A stretch of 64,000 bases of DNA. Source: Vibrio chagasii (GTDB lineage Bacteria; Pseudomonadota; Gammaproteobacteria; Enterobacterales; Vibrionaceae). The notes under the pieces are model-generated. The model searched no databases, was not told the DNA's origin, and saw only the letters and a program-made list of their open reading frames with translations. A program made the position numbers and the translations under genes. Positions within the stretch are counted from its first letter, which is position 1. Each line of letters begins with the position of its first letter. The stretch lies in assembly GCA_041879415.1 (NCBI GenBank), contig CP090852.1, forward strand, positions 124,001 to 188,000, in the 5' to 3' direction. Below, piece after piece: positions 27,374-37,137 of this stretch.

Positions 27374-29761
27374 TTAACCCGTTTTACGTTGTTGGTTGAG
27401 TTTGTGTATTAAGCGTGTTGCTTGATGGCTGTTTACCATGAGTCGATTGATGAGCTGTTGCAGCAGTTCGGCTTCAGGCATGATGTGCTGCTCTGTGGTT
27501 TGCGCTGCAGATATAGCAAGCTCAAGTACCTCATACATCTCGTGCTTAGATGCAATGGCGATGACGGCTTTTAACGTTCTCGATAAATCATCGGGTTTAT
27601 CATCCGAGAAGATGGCGATTAGCTCATCAATTTCATTTTCTAATTCATCAACTAAGTTGTTTAAACACTTCAGCTTTTCATTACCTTCTAGCTTATTGCC
27701 CTCGAGCAATGGGCTCCGAGATATTTCTTCTTCTGTAAGAGGCAGTTTGTTCTTAGGTGGACGAGTTAGCATGGTGACATTGCTATTACTCGTTTCGGTT
27801 GAATGGCGAGAATGAACAGATTGGTGTCTGTTTATCTCAAACTGATGATGAAACTCATTAATGGCATTTTGTAAGCTGTTTTTTTGCAATGGTTTCGTAA
27901 GGACAAAGTTCGCCCCTGACACAAGAAACTCGTCATGAGCCTCTTTAAATACATCCGCAGTACAAGCAAAAATAACCGTAGTTAACTTAAGTTCATTGCG
28001 GATCTTTTGAATCGCCTCGATACCACTCATGTTCGGCATGTGATTATCCATAATGATTAAGTCATATCGGTTTGTAGCCAATTTATCGAGTGCCTGCAGC
28101 CCGTCGTAGGCATTCTCAACAGTCATGTTTATAGATTCACAGAACTTCTTGATAACCATGGCGTTGATTTTATTGTCTTCTACGAGCAGCACAGTGAAGT
28201 CATTGAGCGTTTTATTAATGCTGGTGGACGCTTGTTCAGTGGTTTGTTTTTCAAGTTCGTGCATTTCTAATGGCAAGCAAATAGTAAACCGAGTACCGAC
28301 ATTCAGTTGGCTGGAGACATTAATGGTTCCCCCCATCAATTCAACCAGTTGTTTGACTATTGATAACCCTAAACCCGTTCCGCCAAACTTACGCGTTGTA
28401 GATAGTTCTGCTTGCTCGAACGCTGTGAAGATGTGGTCAACCTTGTCTTCAGCAATACCTATGCCCGTGTCGGAGACCATAATGTTGACCGATGGTGGGG
28501 TAGTAGGGGCGATCGCGAACTCGACTTCGACCTTACCGGACTCGGTAAATTTGACGGCATTTCCGGCTAGATTAAATAAGATTTGGCGCGTTCGTGCTGA
28601 GTCGCCAATCAGTTGAATATTGGTTGGGATATTATCCTTAATAACAAAAGATATTCCTTTATCGGTGGCGAGCGGCGTTAGCGTTTTGTCTAGGTGTGTA
28701 ACAACGTCGGTCACAGAAAACGGACTCAGTTCGAGCTCCATTTTGCCTTGCTCAACTTTAGAAAAATCGAGAATGTCATTCAGAATGGTGACAAGGTGCT
28801 GCCCTGAGTCGATGATGATTTGTGCCTGTTTCCGAGTATCTGCGCTTTGAGAATCTTCTTTGATGATTTGTGCAATACCTAATACGCCGTTCATAGGGGT
28901 TCTTAGTTCGTGACTCATTGTCGCTAGGAACAATGATTTTGCCTCACTCGCTTTTTGTGCCTTATCTGCTGCTTCTTGATAAGAGAGGTTGTTACGTTTC
29001 AGTTCAAAGAGGCGGTGAATGAACAAAACCAATGAGAACGCAAACGTAAGCAGTGCAAGTGCGATGATTAACTTGACGGTTAGCCCCTTTAACTCGTCTT
29101 GGCTATCCGTTAGCTGATGCTCTATTTGCTCAATATACTCCATGCTATGCACAGAGAGTACTTGGGATAAGAGTTGGCTTTGCTGCTGATTTAATTCGGT
29201 AAATGTCTGAGACAGCTTGGCTAATTCAGAATTGCTTTCAGCTTGGATAGACGCTCCAGCGAATAGGATGCTCTTGAGCATTTCACTCTGGATACTCAGC
29301 TGCGACTTGGGGGCAAAATCAGAGCTCGCAGACTCTGTGTTGGTGAGTAAAAGGGTAAGGGATTGTAGGATAAACTGACGAGCAACACTTAACCCCACCA
29401 AGTTGTCTAGCGTGTCGACATTAGACATGGATGCGTTGTGGAAATGCTCTAAAAGCTGGCGAGTTTGTAGACTTTGGAAAAACGTAGAATGTATGTTCTT
29501 TCCTTGATAGCTCAAGTTGAGTTCTTGTAGTTCCTTTTCTAGCGTTACCAAGTTCTCTGATAGCTGATAAGGGTTTGAAATTCCGGTGAGGGCGCTGTTC
29601 GTTATCTGATCACGCATCTCTAGGACTTCATGGCCCAACTCTCGAATTGATTCGCCATATTTTGCGACTTTTTCATGTTCAAAATAGGTAAGCATAATGA
29701 AGCTCACTAAGCCTATAAAAAGCGAGATGAACAATAAAAAGATGAGCCTGATCTTATTCAT
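27374..29761 (-). CDS. Hybrid sensor histidine kinase
   Basis: A 795-residue inner-membrane kinase: helix about 5-25, a periplasmic helical sensor of about 200 residues, helix about 229-249, HisKA with FLATMSHELRTPMNG (His284), HATPase with NAVKFTESG, DTGIGIAE and FGGTGLGLSIV, and a receiver domain with phosphoacceptor Asp572 (IIMDNHMPNMSG). The C-terminal 120 residues are helical and could be a degenerate HPt domain. The ATG at 29761 has TGGAG 7 bases upstream and overlaps the stop of the peroxidase gene by 8 bases, so the two are translationally coupled. The response regulator partner is not in the window. Confidence 0.88.
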   Translation of the reverse strand: MNKIRLIFLLFISLFIGLVSFIMLTYFEHEKVAKYGESIRELGHEVLEMRDQITNSALTGISNPYQLSENLVTLEKELQELNLSYQGKNIHSTFFQSLQTRQLLEHFHNASMSNVDTLDNLVGLSVARQFILQSLTLLLTNTESASSDFAPKSQLSIQSEMLKSILFAGASIQAESNSELAKLSQTFTELNQQQSQLLSQVLSVHSMEYIEQIEHQLTDSQDELKGLTVKLIIALALLTFAFSLVLFIHRLFELKRNNLSYQEAADKAQKASEAKSLFLATMSHELRTPMNGVLGIAQIIKEDSQSADTRKQAQIIIDSGQHLVTILNDILDFSKVEQGKMELELSPFSVTDVVTHLDKTLTPLATDKGISFVIKDNIPTNIQLIGDSARTRQILFNLAGNAVKFTESGKVEVEFAIAPTTPPSVNIMVSDTGIGIAEDKVDHIFTAFEQAELSTTRKFGGTGLGLSIVKQLVELMGGTINVSSQLNVGTRFTICLPLEMHELEKQTTEQASTSINKTLNDFTVLLVEDNKINAMVIKKFCESINMTVENAYDGLQALDKLATNRYDLIIMDNHMPNMSGIEAIQKIRNELKLTTVIFACTADVFKEAHDEFLVSGANFVLTKPLQKNSLQNAINEFHHQFEINRHQSVHSRHSTETSNSNVTMLTRPPKNKLPLTEEEISRSPLLEGNKLEGNEKLKCLNNLVDELENEIDELIAIFSDDKPDDLSRTLKAVIAIASKHEMYEVLELAISAAQTTEQHIMPEAELLQQLINRLMVNSHQATRLIHKLNQQRKTG

Positions 29762-30830
29762 TTTCAAACTCCACTAGCATTTGAGGACGTTGCCCAGTTA
29801 GCGTCTCAAGAAACACCTTGATGTCATTGATTGTTTGTTCTTCAAACGTTTTACCAAGTTGACTTTCACCCATTATTTTTATCGCCTCTTCTAGGGTTTC
29901 GGTTTGGCCGTCATGGAAATAAGGCGCCGTAATCGCGACGTTTCTTAAGCTCGCGACACGAAACAAATGCTTGTCTTGTGGTTGCTGAGTAAACATAAAG
30001 CGACCTTGGTCTTCACTTCGCTCAGAGCCTGTTTTTGATAATCCGAAGTAACCAAAACGCATCACCATGCCTCCACCAATATTGGTGCCTTGGTGGCAAC
30101 GAATACATCCTTCTTCTTGAAATGTTTCCCAACCACGTTTTTCAGCAGCGGAAAGTGCAGCAGTGTCGCCACGTAAATATCGGTCAAAAGGGGAATCGGG
30201 TGTGGTTAAACCGCGCATAAACTCAATGAGTGCGGATTTGACGGAGGCGGTATCAATAACCATTTCTTGGCTTTTAAATAGGTCAATGTAGGTGGGTGAC
30301 TTAGATACATAATCGGTTATGAGTGCCCAGTTCGAATCCATTTCGTCCACATTATGTACTGGTCCGTCTATCTGATCTGAAAGGTTGTTTACCCTGCCAT
30401 CCCAAAAGAACCGGTAATTGAAAACTGCATTGAAGACTGTAAGAGAGTTGCGCATTCCGGCACCATTTACCCCTATTGATACAGGAATCACCTCAGCACC
30501 GTTGGTTTGAAGGCTGTGGCAGGTTTCGCAGCTGACGCTGCGATTAGAGGAAAGATTTGGGTCTTTGAAGAGTACCCAGCCAATTTTCGCCAGATCGTGA
30601 TCGATTTCAGTGGTGTTAGGAATTGGAAATACTTTGATATTAGAGGTCGTGAGTTGACGGGTTTTATGCGTGTCGCTTGCGTGCGAATCCGAGTGAGAAG
30701 AATCAGCAGGGTGATGGTCTTTGTGTTCAAAGGAAGAATGAGAGTTTGAAGATGCACCATCATAAACCAGTATAGCGATCGAAACACAAATAACAGTTAT
30801 GCTTATTCCAGCCAAATAGGATGTCTTCAT
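29754..30830 (-). CDS. Dihaem cytochrome c peroxidase family protein
   Basis: A 358-residue membrane-anchored protein of the CcpA/MauG family. It has an N-terminal helix (6-23), a histidine- and serine-rich linker (about 29-56), haem site 1 CETCH (101-105) and haem site 2 CIRCH (242-246) with conserved surroundings (FWDGRV, APYFHDG). The family reduces hydrogen peroxide with electrons from small cytochromes, or does MauG-type oxidation. The histidine-rich linker is unusual and could bind metal. It is first in an operon with a hybrid histidine kinase and a small membrane protein, which suggests a redox or peroxide-sensing role. Confidence 0.87.
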   Translation of the reverse strand: MKTSYLAGISITVICVSIAILVYDGASSNSHSSFEHKDHHPADSSHSDSHASDTHKTRQLTTSNIKVFPIPNTTEIDHDLAKIGWVLFKDPNLSSNRSVSCETCHSLQTNGAEVIPVSIGVNGAGMRNSLTVFNAVFNYRFFWDGRVNNLSDQIDGPVHNVDEMDSNWALITDYVSKSPTYIDLFKSQEMVIDTASVKSALIEFMRGLTTPDSPFDRYLRGDTAALSAAEKRGWETFQEEGCIRCHQGTNIGGGMVMRFGYFGLSKTGSERSEDQGRFMFTQQPQDKHLFRVASLRNVAITAPYFHDGQTETLEEAIKIMGESQLGKTFEEQTINDIKVFLETLTGQRPQMLVEFENE

Positions 30831-30995
30831 AGCTCAGTTCCATCTAAATTTAATCCATTAAATCAATTCAGGATCCGTCTGAATTACCCCTTATTTACCT
30901 TGTGAATTATAAGGGTTCTTTTATAAATCTAGTTTCATAAATCTAATGTTGCAAGATAAGGAGTAGGGATAGGAAGATTGGCTGGTAGATACAGA

Positions 30996-31031
30996 AAAGC
31001 CGTGGAAACTACTTTGAGTCACCACGGCTTT
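30996..31031 (-). terminator. Terminator downstream of sulfatase 1
   Basis: AAAGCCGTGG at 30996-31005 pairs with CCACGGCTTT at 31022-31031 over a 16-base loop. On the minus strand it is followed by a TTTTCT stretch. It lies 58 bases beyond the sulfatase stop. Confidence 0.68.
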
Positions 31032-31088
31032 GTATATGACTATGTATTTAATTTAGTTGTTCACTCAAAATACATGGTTCAGATTTGC

Positions 31089-32651
31089 TTATTTAGCCTG
31101 AGCAGCTGCCGCTTCAAGTTGCTTAAGTTTGCCTTGCAGCATGTAAGCGTTTTGGTTGAAGTTGCCTGGGTTCAATACTTGGCTGTTCTGCATTGGGTAG
31201 TCAGGTAGCGTTTGCATGAACTCTTGTACTTTGCCGCCAACTGGTACGAATAACCACATGTTGTCTGCCATCCAGCGTAGGTACATGCCAGACTCGTGTG
31301 GTGCTTTTTCGAATGGGTCAGCACGTAGGTGTACTACTTGTGGCCAGTTTGGTTGGAAACGCACAGCATCTGTGATGTTACCGTCCATAACTGCGAATGA
31401 GATCTTGAAGTCATTCCAACGTACCGCGTTTAGCTCTGCGTTCGCTGAGAAGTAAAGTAGGCTGTCACGAGGACCTTTCTCTTCTTTACCTTCGAAATAA
31501 GGTAGGAAGTTGTAACCGTCTAGGTGTACGCGCCAGTTTTTACCGTTGTAAGTAGCACCTTTGTCAGACGCTAGCTTCTCAACCACTTTGTCATCACCAG
31601 CTGCTGCTAGTAGAGTAGGGATCCAGTCTTGGTGCGCCATGATGTCGTTGATCTTGCTACCCGGTTTGATTACGCCAGGCCAGCGAACTAGCTGAGGAAC
31701 ACGCATACCACCTTCGTAAGTTGTACCTTTCTCACCGTGGAAGTAAGTCGCACCGCCGTCAGGCCAAGATACTGTCTCTGCACCGTTATCGGTAGAGTAA
31801 ATTACGATAGTGTTGTCTGCGATCTTCAGCTCATCAAGCTTGTCTAGAAGGATACCAACTTGGTCATCGTGCTCTAGCATGCCGTCAGCGTAGATGCTGA
31901 TACCAGATTTACCTTGGTATTTTTCTTGTAGACGAGTCCACACGTGCATACGTGTTGTGTTGTGCCAGATAAAGAATGGTTTGTCAGCTTTCACTGCTTT
32001 TTCCATAAACGCTAGAGATTCTTCTAGGAACTCTTCATCCGCGTGCTCCATACGCTTACGCGTCATAGGGCCTGTATCTTCGATCTTACCGTCAGCAGTA
32101 GACTTGATTACACCACGTGGACCGAAGTTCTTACGGAACTCAGGATCTTTAGGGTAGTAGTATGTCTCTGGCTCTTCTTCTGCATTCAGGTGGTAAAGGT
32201 TACCGAAGAACTCATCAAAACCGTGGTTCGTAGGAAGGTGTTTGTCTTGGTCACCCATGTGGTTCTTACCGAACTGAGCTGTCATGTAGCCCTGTTCTTT
32301 AAGAAGGTCAGCGATAGTTGGAGCCCAGTCTGGGATACCGTGATCAGAACCTGGCATACCAATGGTAAGTAGGCCTGTACGGAAAGGTTCTTGACCTGTT
32401 AGGAATGCAGCACGACCAGCTGTACACGATTGTTGACCGTAGTGGTCAGTAAATAGTGCGCCTTCGTTAGCAATACGGTCGATGTTAGGTGTTTCGTAAC
32501 CCATCATACCGTTGTTATATGCACTGATGTTGAATACACCAATGTCATCACCCCAGATAGCAAGAATATTTGGTTTTTCTGCTGCTGTCGCTGCTGAAGA
32601 AGCTGCTAATAAGCCAACACCTAATGCTAGTTTATTAATTTTAGTACCCAT
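31089..32651 (-). CDS. Periplasmic sulfatase 1 (formylglycine, Cys-type)
   Basis: A 520-residue arylsulfatase-family hydrolase of the alkaline phosphatase superfamily, cleaving sulfate esters. Signal peptide about 1-23. The metal site starts with NILAIWGDDIG, and the signature CTAGR (Cys76-Arg80) is followed by FLTGQ. Cys76 must be converted to formylglycine, which fits the anSME gene at 52602. Other conserved elements: FGKNHMGD, STDNGAE, GEKGTTYEGGMRVP. GGAG precedes the ATG. It is divergent from, and clearly paralogous to, sulfatase 2. Its upstream region carries a motif shared with other operons in this cluster. The substrate is unknown. Confidence 0.93.
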   Translation of the reverse strand: MGTKINKLALGVGLLAASSAATAAEKPNILAIWGDDIGVFNISAYNNGMMGYETPNIDRIANEGALFTDHYGQQSCTAGRAAFLTGQEPFRTGLLTIGMPGSDHGIPDWAPTIADLLKEQGYMTAQFGKNHMGDQDKHLPTNHGFDEFFGNLYHLNAEEEPETYYYPKDPEFRKNFGPRGVIKSTADGKIEDTGPMTRKRMEHADEEFLEESLAFMEKAVKADKPFFIWHNTTRMHVWTRLQEKYQGKSGISIYADGMLEHDDQVGILLDKLDELKIADNTIVIYSTDNGAETVSWPDGGATYFHGEKGTTYEGGMRVPQLVRWPGVIKPGSKINDIMAHQDWIPTLLAAAGDDKVVEKLASDKGATYNGKNWRVHLDGYNFLPYFEGKEEKGPRDSLLYFSANAELNAVRWNDFKISFAVMDGNITDAVRFQPNWPQVVHLRADPFEKAPHESGMYLRWMADNMWLFVPVGGKVQEFMQTLPDYPMQNSQVLNPGNFNQNAYMLQGKLKQLEAAAAQAK

Positions 32652-32997
32652 AAGGACTCCGATTCACTTTTAAGATTAATGCGTTAGAACAACACATCGA
32701 TGGACAAATGTTATTCCCAAAACCGTGTTCCGTCCTTTTATAGTGTTTATAACCAATCGTTATGATGTAGGGTTAACTTATTGATTAATTGGGGTTTAAG
32801 TTTATGGTTCTAATAAACCCTTAGTTTACATGTGTGATCCCTATCAAGTTTGTCGATGCAAATTAAACCAGTAAGTTTTGTATCCGTGTCTCAATAAAAA
32901 TGACAAAAAGATTAATAGCTTACGGAATCTCGCGCATGCGTAAAAAATGAACTATACGTTGTAGGGCAGGATGCAAATAACTTACGAAGAGGTTTCT
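32652..32997. other. Divergent intergenic region between the two sulfatase genes
   Basis: About 346 AT-rich bases hold the promoters of both sulfatases. The notable element is the dyad motif at 32746-32767, annotated separately. AGAGG at 32988-32992 is the ribosome-binding site of sulfatase 2. No hairpin terminator or RNA was seen. Confidence 0.45.
32746..32767 (-). promoter_or_regulatory. Candidate operator, ATAAC-N5-GTTAT dyad (site A)
   Basis: TTTATAACCAATCGTTATG contains ATAAC-CAATC-GTTAT, a 15-base dyad with T-N11-A spacing typical of LysR-type boxes. The 12-mer TTTATAACCAAT recurs at 37182 and, inverted, at 52520. This copy lies about 95 bases upstream of the sulfatase 1 start and about 230 bases upstream of sulfatase 2. 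Confidence 0.55.
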
Positions 32998-34545
32998 ATG
33001 ACAGCGAAATATGGCGTCAAGCGTCGATTAGCGATTTTGGGGACAGCGATGATGGCGGCTTCCACCACCACATTCGCCGCCGAAAAACCAAATATTCTCG
33101 TCATTTGGGGGGACGACATTGGTCAATCCAATGTTAGTGCTTACACCTTTGGCTTAATGGGTTATCAAACACCGAATATTGATAGCATCGCTAAAGAAGG
33201 CATGATGTTTACTGATTACTACGCAGAGCAGTCGTGTACCGCAGGTCGCTCTACGTTCATTACTGGTCAAAGTGTATTACGAACAGGCTTAAGTAAAGTA
33301 GGTTTACCCGGTGCGGATATTGGTCTTCAAGCAGAAGATGCTACGATCGCAGAACTGCTCAAACCTATGGGTTACATGACAGGCCAATTTGGTAAAAACC
33401 ACTTGGGCGACAAAGACGAATTCCTTCCGACAGCACATGGGTTTGATGAATTTTTTGGCAACCTTTACCACCTAAATGCTGAGGAAGAACCAGAGAATGA
33501 AGATTATCCTAAAGACCCAGAGTTTCGTAAGAAGTTTGGGCCACGTGGCGTTATCAAGTCATTCGCTGACGGTAAGATTGAAGATACTGGTCCTTTAACG
33601 CGTAAGCGTATGGAGACGGTTGATGAAGAGACACTAGACGCGGCTCTCGACTTTATGGATCGCGCAGTGAAAGCCGACAAACCATTCTTTGTTTGGTGGA
33701 ACGCCACGCGTATGCACTTTAGAACACACGTTCAGCCAGACAGTAAAGGTGTAACCGGCATCAGTAACTATGCCGATGGTATGGTTGAGCACGATAGACA
33801 CGTTGGTCAGCTACTAAAACAAGTGGATGATTTAGGCATCAAAGACAATACCATTGTTTTCTACTCTACGGATAATGGTCCACACATGAACTCGTGGCCA
33901 GATGCAGGTACAACGCCATTCCGTGGTGAGAAAAACACCAACTGGGAAGGGGCATACCGTGTGCCAGCAATGGTTCGTTGGCCGGGTAAAATTGAACCTG
34001 GAACTATTTCTAACGAAATCATGCATCACATGGACTGGATGCCAACATTCCTTGCAGCAGCGGGTGATGATCAGATCAAAGAGAAGCTACTCAAAGGTCA
34101 TACCGCGGGTGATAAAACCTTTAAGCTTCACCTAGATGGCTACAACTTCCTTCCTTACCTAACGGGTGAAGAAGAAAAAGGTCGTCGTCATGAGATCTTC
34201 TACTTTACGGATGATGGTGATTTAGCGGCGCTTCGTTATAACCAATGGAAAGCGGTATTCATGGAGCAACGAGCTACGGGTACTATGCAAATATGGGCTG
34301 AACCGTTTGTGACCTTGCGTCTTCCTAAGTTGTTCAACCTTAGAATGGACCCATACGAAAATGCTGATATCACCTCGAACACATACTACGACTGGCTGCT
34401 TGACCACGCGTATATGTTCGTTCCAGCACAAGCGTATGTTGGCAAGTTCCTAGAAACATTCGCTGAATATCCACCACGTCAAAAAGCGGCGAGCTTTAGT
34501 TTGGATCAGGTTATGGAGAAACTTCAGGAGTCCCATAACAAGTAA
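32998..34545 (+). CDS. Periplasmic sulfatase 2 (formylglycine, Cys-type)
   Basis: A 515-residue paralogue of sulfatase 1, with a signal peptide (about 1-27, ending FAA), NILVIWGDDIG, signature CTAGR with Cys80, FGKNHLGD, STDNGPH and GEKNTNWEGAYRVP. The same long motif (GFDEFFGNLYHLNAEEEPE) is shared by both enzymes, so they belong to one subfamily and probably act on related substrates. The ATG at 32998 has AGAGG 5 bases upstream; the ATG at 32971 abuts GGCAGG too closely. A UUCG-loop terminator follows. Confidence 0.93.
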   Translation: MTAKYGVKRRLAILGTAMMAASTTTFAAEKPNILVIWGDDIGQSNVSAYTFGLMGYQTPNIDSIAKEGMMFTDYYAEQSCTAGRSTFITGQSVLRTGLSKVGLPGADIGLQAEDATIAELLKPMGYMTGQFGKNHLGDKDEFLPTAHGFDEFFGNLYHLNAEEEPENEDYPKDPEFRKKFGPRGVIKSFADGKIEDTGPLTRKRMETVDEETLDAALDFMDRAVKADKPFFVWWNATRMHFRTHVQPDSKGVTGISNYADGMVEHDRHVGQLLKQVDDLGIKDNTIVFYSTDNGPHMNSWPDAGTTPFRGEKNTNWEGAYRVPAMVRWPGKIEPGTISNEIMHHMDWMPTFLAAAGDDQIKEKLLKGHTAGDKTFKLHLDGYNFLPYLTGEEEKGRRHEIFYFTDDGDLAALRYNQWKAVFMEQRATGTMQIWAEPFVTLRLPKLFNLRMDPYENADITSNTYYDWLLDHAYMFVPAQAYVGKFLETFAEYPPRQKAASFSLDQVMEKLQESHNK

Positions 34546-34573
34546 TCGACGGTTTGGATATACCAACTGTATG

Positions 34574-34600
34574 AAAAGAGCTCTTCGGAGCTCTTTTTTA
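34574..34600 (+). terminator. Intrinsic terminator with UUCG tetraloop
   Basis: AAAAGAGCTC at 34574-34583, a TTCG loop, and GAGCTCTTTT at 34588-34597, then more T. A very stable hairpin ending sulfatase 2 transcription. Confidence 0.92.
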
Positions 34601-34735
34601 TGAGCGTAATAGTGAGCAGCCACATGTCCTGAATATGAATCACAACAATCGAGCTTATGGTCACTAAATAATTGTAAATTAGTTGTTTTTGCGTCTACCT
34701 TATTAAGCATAAGGATGTATAAAACAAGGAATGTT

Positions 34736-37120
34736 ATGTCTGCATTGTTGTGCTCACTAGTGAACGGATTGAAACACCAGCGAGTTGCAGTATTATCCGC
34801 GATTATCACGATATTGAACTTCAATGTTTACGCGAGTGAACAAGCGTCGCCTATCAGTGATAAAGCTACTAAAACCGTGTCTAAATCTACAGAAAACGGC
34901 TCGTTAGCCACGTACATAGGCTCAGAGGCTTGTATTGATTGCCACAGCGCAGAAGTAGAAGCTTGGCAGGGCTCTCATCATGACATGGCGATGAAGCACG
35001 CCACAGATGATTCCGTTATAGGTAATTTTGATAACCAAACCATCACGCATCAAGGCAAGCCAAATCGTTTTTTTCGCAAAGGTGGTGAGTTCTGGGTCAA
35101 CATTGAAGGGCCAGATGGACAATTCAAAGATTACAAAATCAGTTATACCTTTGCCTTTGAACCACTTCAGCAATATATGGTTGAGTTTGAAGACGGCCGT
35201 GTTCAGCTGATTCCTTTTGCTTGGGACTCTCGCACCAAGAGTGAGGGAGGACAACGCTGGTTTCACCTCTACCCAGATACAACCAACACCGATGAATTTT
35301 ATTGGACCAATAGCGGCCAAAATTGGAACTTCATGTGTGCTGATTGCCATTCAACAAACCTAGAAAAGAACTATGACATGGCAAGCAACACCTACAGTAC
35401 AACTTGGTCTGAAATCAATGTAGGTTGTGAGGCGTGTCATGGCCCTGCAAGTGAGCACGTTGAACAAGCAAAGCAAGCTGCTCATTCTCCTAAAGCCAAC
35501 AGTGGTAAAAGCGCTCAACTCACGGCGCATTATGGTTTTGACCGTGATTTGTCTAAGTCAGTCAAAGAGTGGGTTTACCAAGAGGGTAATTCAACCCTTC
35601 AACCGAAAGACATCATTCATACCAACCAAGTCCAGACCTGTGCTCAGTGCCATAGCCGACGTACACAACTGAATGAGACTGCTGATCATGTGAAGGGATC
35701 GTTCTTCGATAAATATCGTCTTAGCCTAATTAGCCCGGAACTCTATCATCACGATGGTCAAATCTATGATGAAGACTACGTTTACGGTTCATTCTTGCAG
35801 TCAGCGATGGCTGAGAAAGGTGTCACTTGCACTAACTGTCACGATCCTCATACCGCAGAGCTGAAAATTGCGGAAGAAGCTGTATGTAGCCAGTGCCATA
35901 TTGCATCCGAATACACACCAGAAAAACACACCTTCCATGAGGCAAACACAGAAGCTTCAAAATGTACCACTTGCCACATGCCTGAGACGACGTATATGGA
36001 GGTCGATCCGAGACGTGGCCATAGCTGGCATGTGCCACGTCCAGATATTAGCCAACATATTAAAACGCCGAACGTGTGTACCAGTTGCCATGAAGACAAA
36101 ACCGATCAATGGGCCGATAAGCAAATTGGTCAATGGTTCCCTGATTCTAAATATCGAAACCAACAGCATTTCGCTGTGGCTTTTTACGCGGACTCAATAG
36201 GGCATAGAGGCGCGGAAGATGCACTGGCGTATTCGGCTCAGGATTCTAGCTTAAGTAATATTATTCGAGCATCAAGCTTGGAGCGCTTGTCTGGTAACAC
36301 GGGTAAGAACACTCTTATTTCATTAGCAAGGGCAGTAAAACACGACGATGAGATGATCCGTCTAGGTGTTGTACAAGGTTCATCTGGTTTCCCGTTTACC
36401 GACCGCTGGCAGATTCTAGAACCACTGCTTACTGATCCAGTATTGTCTATTCGTTCAGAAACAGCTGGCGCGCTAGTTCGTTATTGGGGAGAAATGAATC
36501 CGCTGCAGAAAGATCAAATCAAGCCTGCATTGGAAGAGTACATTGAGATACAGCGCTTTAATGGTGACAGAGGTTTTGGAAGAACCAATCTGGGTAATGT
36601 TTACCGAGATTTAGGGAAGCAAGAACAAGCTATTGAGTACTACTTAGGCGCTATAGAAATTGAGCCATATTTCGAGAACAGTTACGCCAACTTGGCTGAT
36701 CTGTATCGGGCTTTGGGCGATGAACCTAAAGCACTAGCAACCTTGAAGCAAGGCATCCAAGCTCAGCCAAAATCGAGTGTATTGCCATACAGTACGGGGC
36801 TGTCACTGCTGCGAATAAAAGACTACGACCAAGCGACACGTTATCTAAAACAAGCGGCAGAAACGGCACAAACCGACCCGCAATATTGGTACGTGTATGG
36901 CTTAGCATTGGAAAAATCCGATGTACTTGCGGCGAGCCAGTCATTATACAAGGCTTATCAATTTAGCCGAAACCCTCAACATTTGTATGCACAGTGTGAA
37001 GTGTTGGCGCGAAACAGCCATATACCGGGTGTGCCGAAAGCATTTGAACAGTGTATTTCATCATTGAGTAAATTGGCACCACCGGAGGCAATTAACCAGT
37101 TGAAGGCTAGGCTCAAATAA
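34736..37120 (+). CDS. Octahaem cytochrome c with C-terminal HEAT and TPR repeats
   Basis: A 794-residue periplasmic multihaem cytochrome. Signal peptide about 1-33 (ending VYA). Eight CxxCH motifs begin at residues 66, 201, 231, 302, 365, 384, 410 and 448. The haem part resembles cytochrome c554-like proteins, with HSRRTQ, NCHDPHT and HMPETTYMEVDPRRGHSWHVPRPD. After residue about 480 come HEAT-like repeats and then TPR repeats (LGNVYRDLGKQEQAIEYYLGAIEIEP). The substrate is unknown. ATG 34736 has AAGGA 5 bases upstream; ATG 34715 is badly spaced. The gene lies between the sulfatases and the MoxR-Bat operon, and a haem-free paralogue of its C-terminal half lies at 54015. Confidence 0.9.
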   Translation: MSALLCSLVNGLKHQRVAVLSAIITILNFNVYASEQASPISDKATKTVSKSTENGSLATYIGSEACIDCHSAEVEAWQGSHHDMAMKHATDDSVIGNFDNQTITHQGKPNRFFRKGGEFWVNIEGPDGQFKDYKISYTFAFEPLQQYMVEFEDGRVQLIPFAWDSRTKSEGGQRWFHLYPDTTNTDEFYWTNSGQNWNFMCADCHSTNLEKNYDMASNTYSTTWSEINVGCEACHGPASEHVEQAKQAAHSPKANSGKSAQLTAHYGFDRDLSKSVKEWVYQEGNSTLQPKDIIHTNQVQTCAQCHSRRTQLNETADHVKGSFFDKYRLSLISPELYHHDGQIYDEDYVYGSFLQSAMAEKGVTCTNCHDPHTAELKIAEEAVCSQCHIASEYTPEKHTFHEANTEASKCTTCHMPETTYMEVDPRRGHSWHVPRPDISQHIKTPNVCTSCHEDKTDQWADKQIGQWFPDSKYRNQQHFAVAFYADSIGHRGAEDALAYSAQDSSLSNIIRASSLERLSGNTGKNTLISLARAVKHDDEMIRLGVVQGSSGFPFTDRWQILEPLLTDPVLSIRSETAGALVRYWGEMNPLQKDQIKPALEEYIEIQRFNGDRGFGRTNLGNVYRDLGKQEQAIEYYLGAIEIEPYFENSYANLADLYRALGDEPKALATLKQGIQAQPKSSVLPYSTGLSLLRIKDYDQATRYLKQAAETAQTDPQYWYVYGLALEKSDVLAASQSLYKAYQFSRNPQHLYAQCEVLARNSHIPGVPKAFEQCISSLSKLAPPEAINQLKARLK

Positions 37121-37137
37121 AACGATGAAGTGACCTT

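Noticed and set aside
28125..28850. Plus-strand frames inside the hybrid kinase gene
   Set aside because: Shadow frames of a well supported kinase with intact HisKA, HATPase and receiver motifs.
34699..34713. CTTAT-N5-ATAAG dyad before the octahaem gene
   Set aside because: Same dyad geometry and T-N11-A spacing as sites A and B, but different half-sites and no TATAACC core; too weak to call as another operator.
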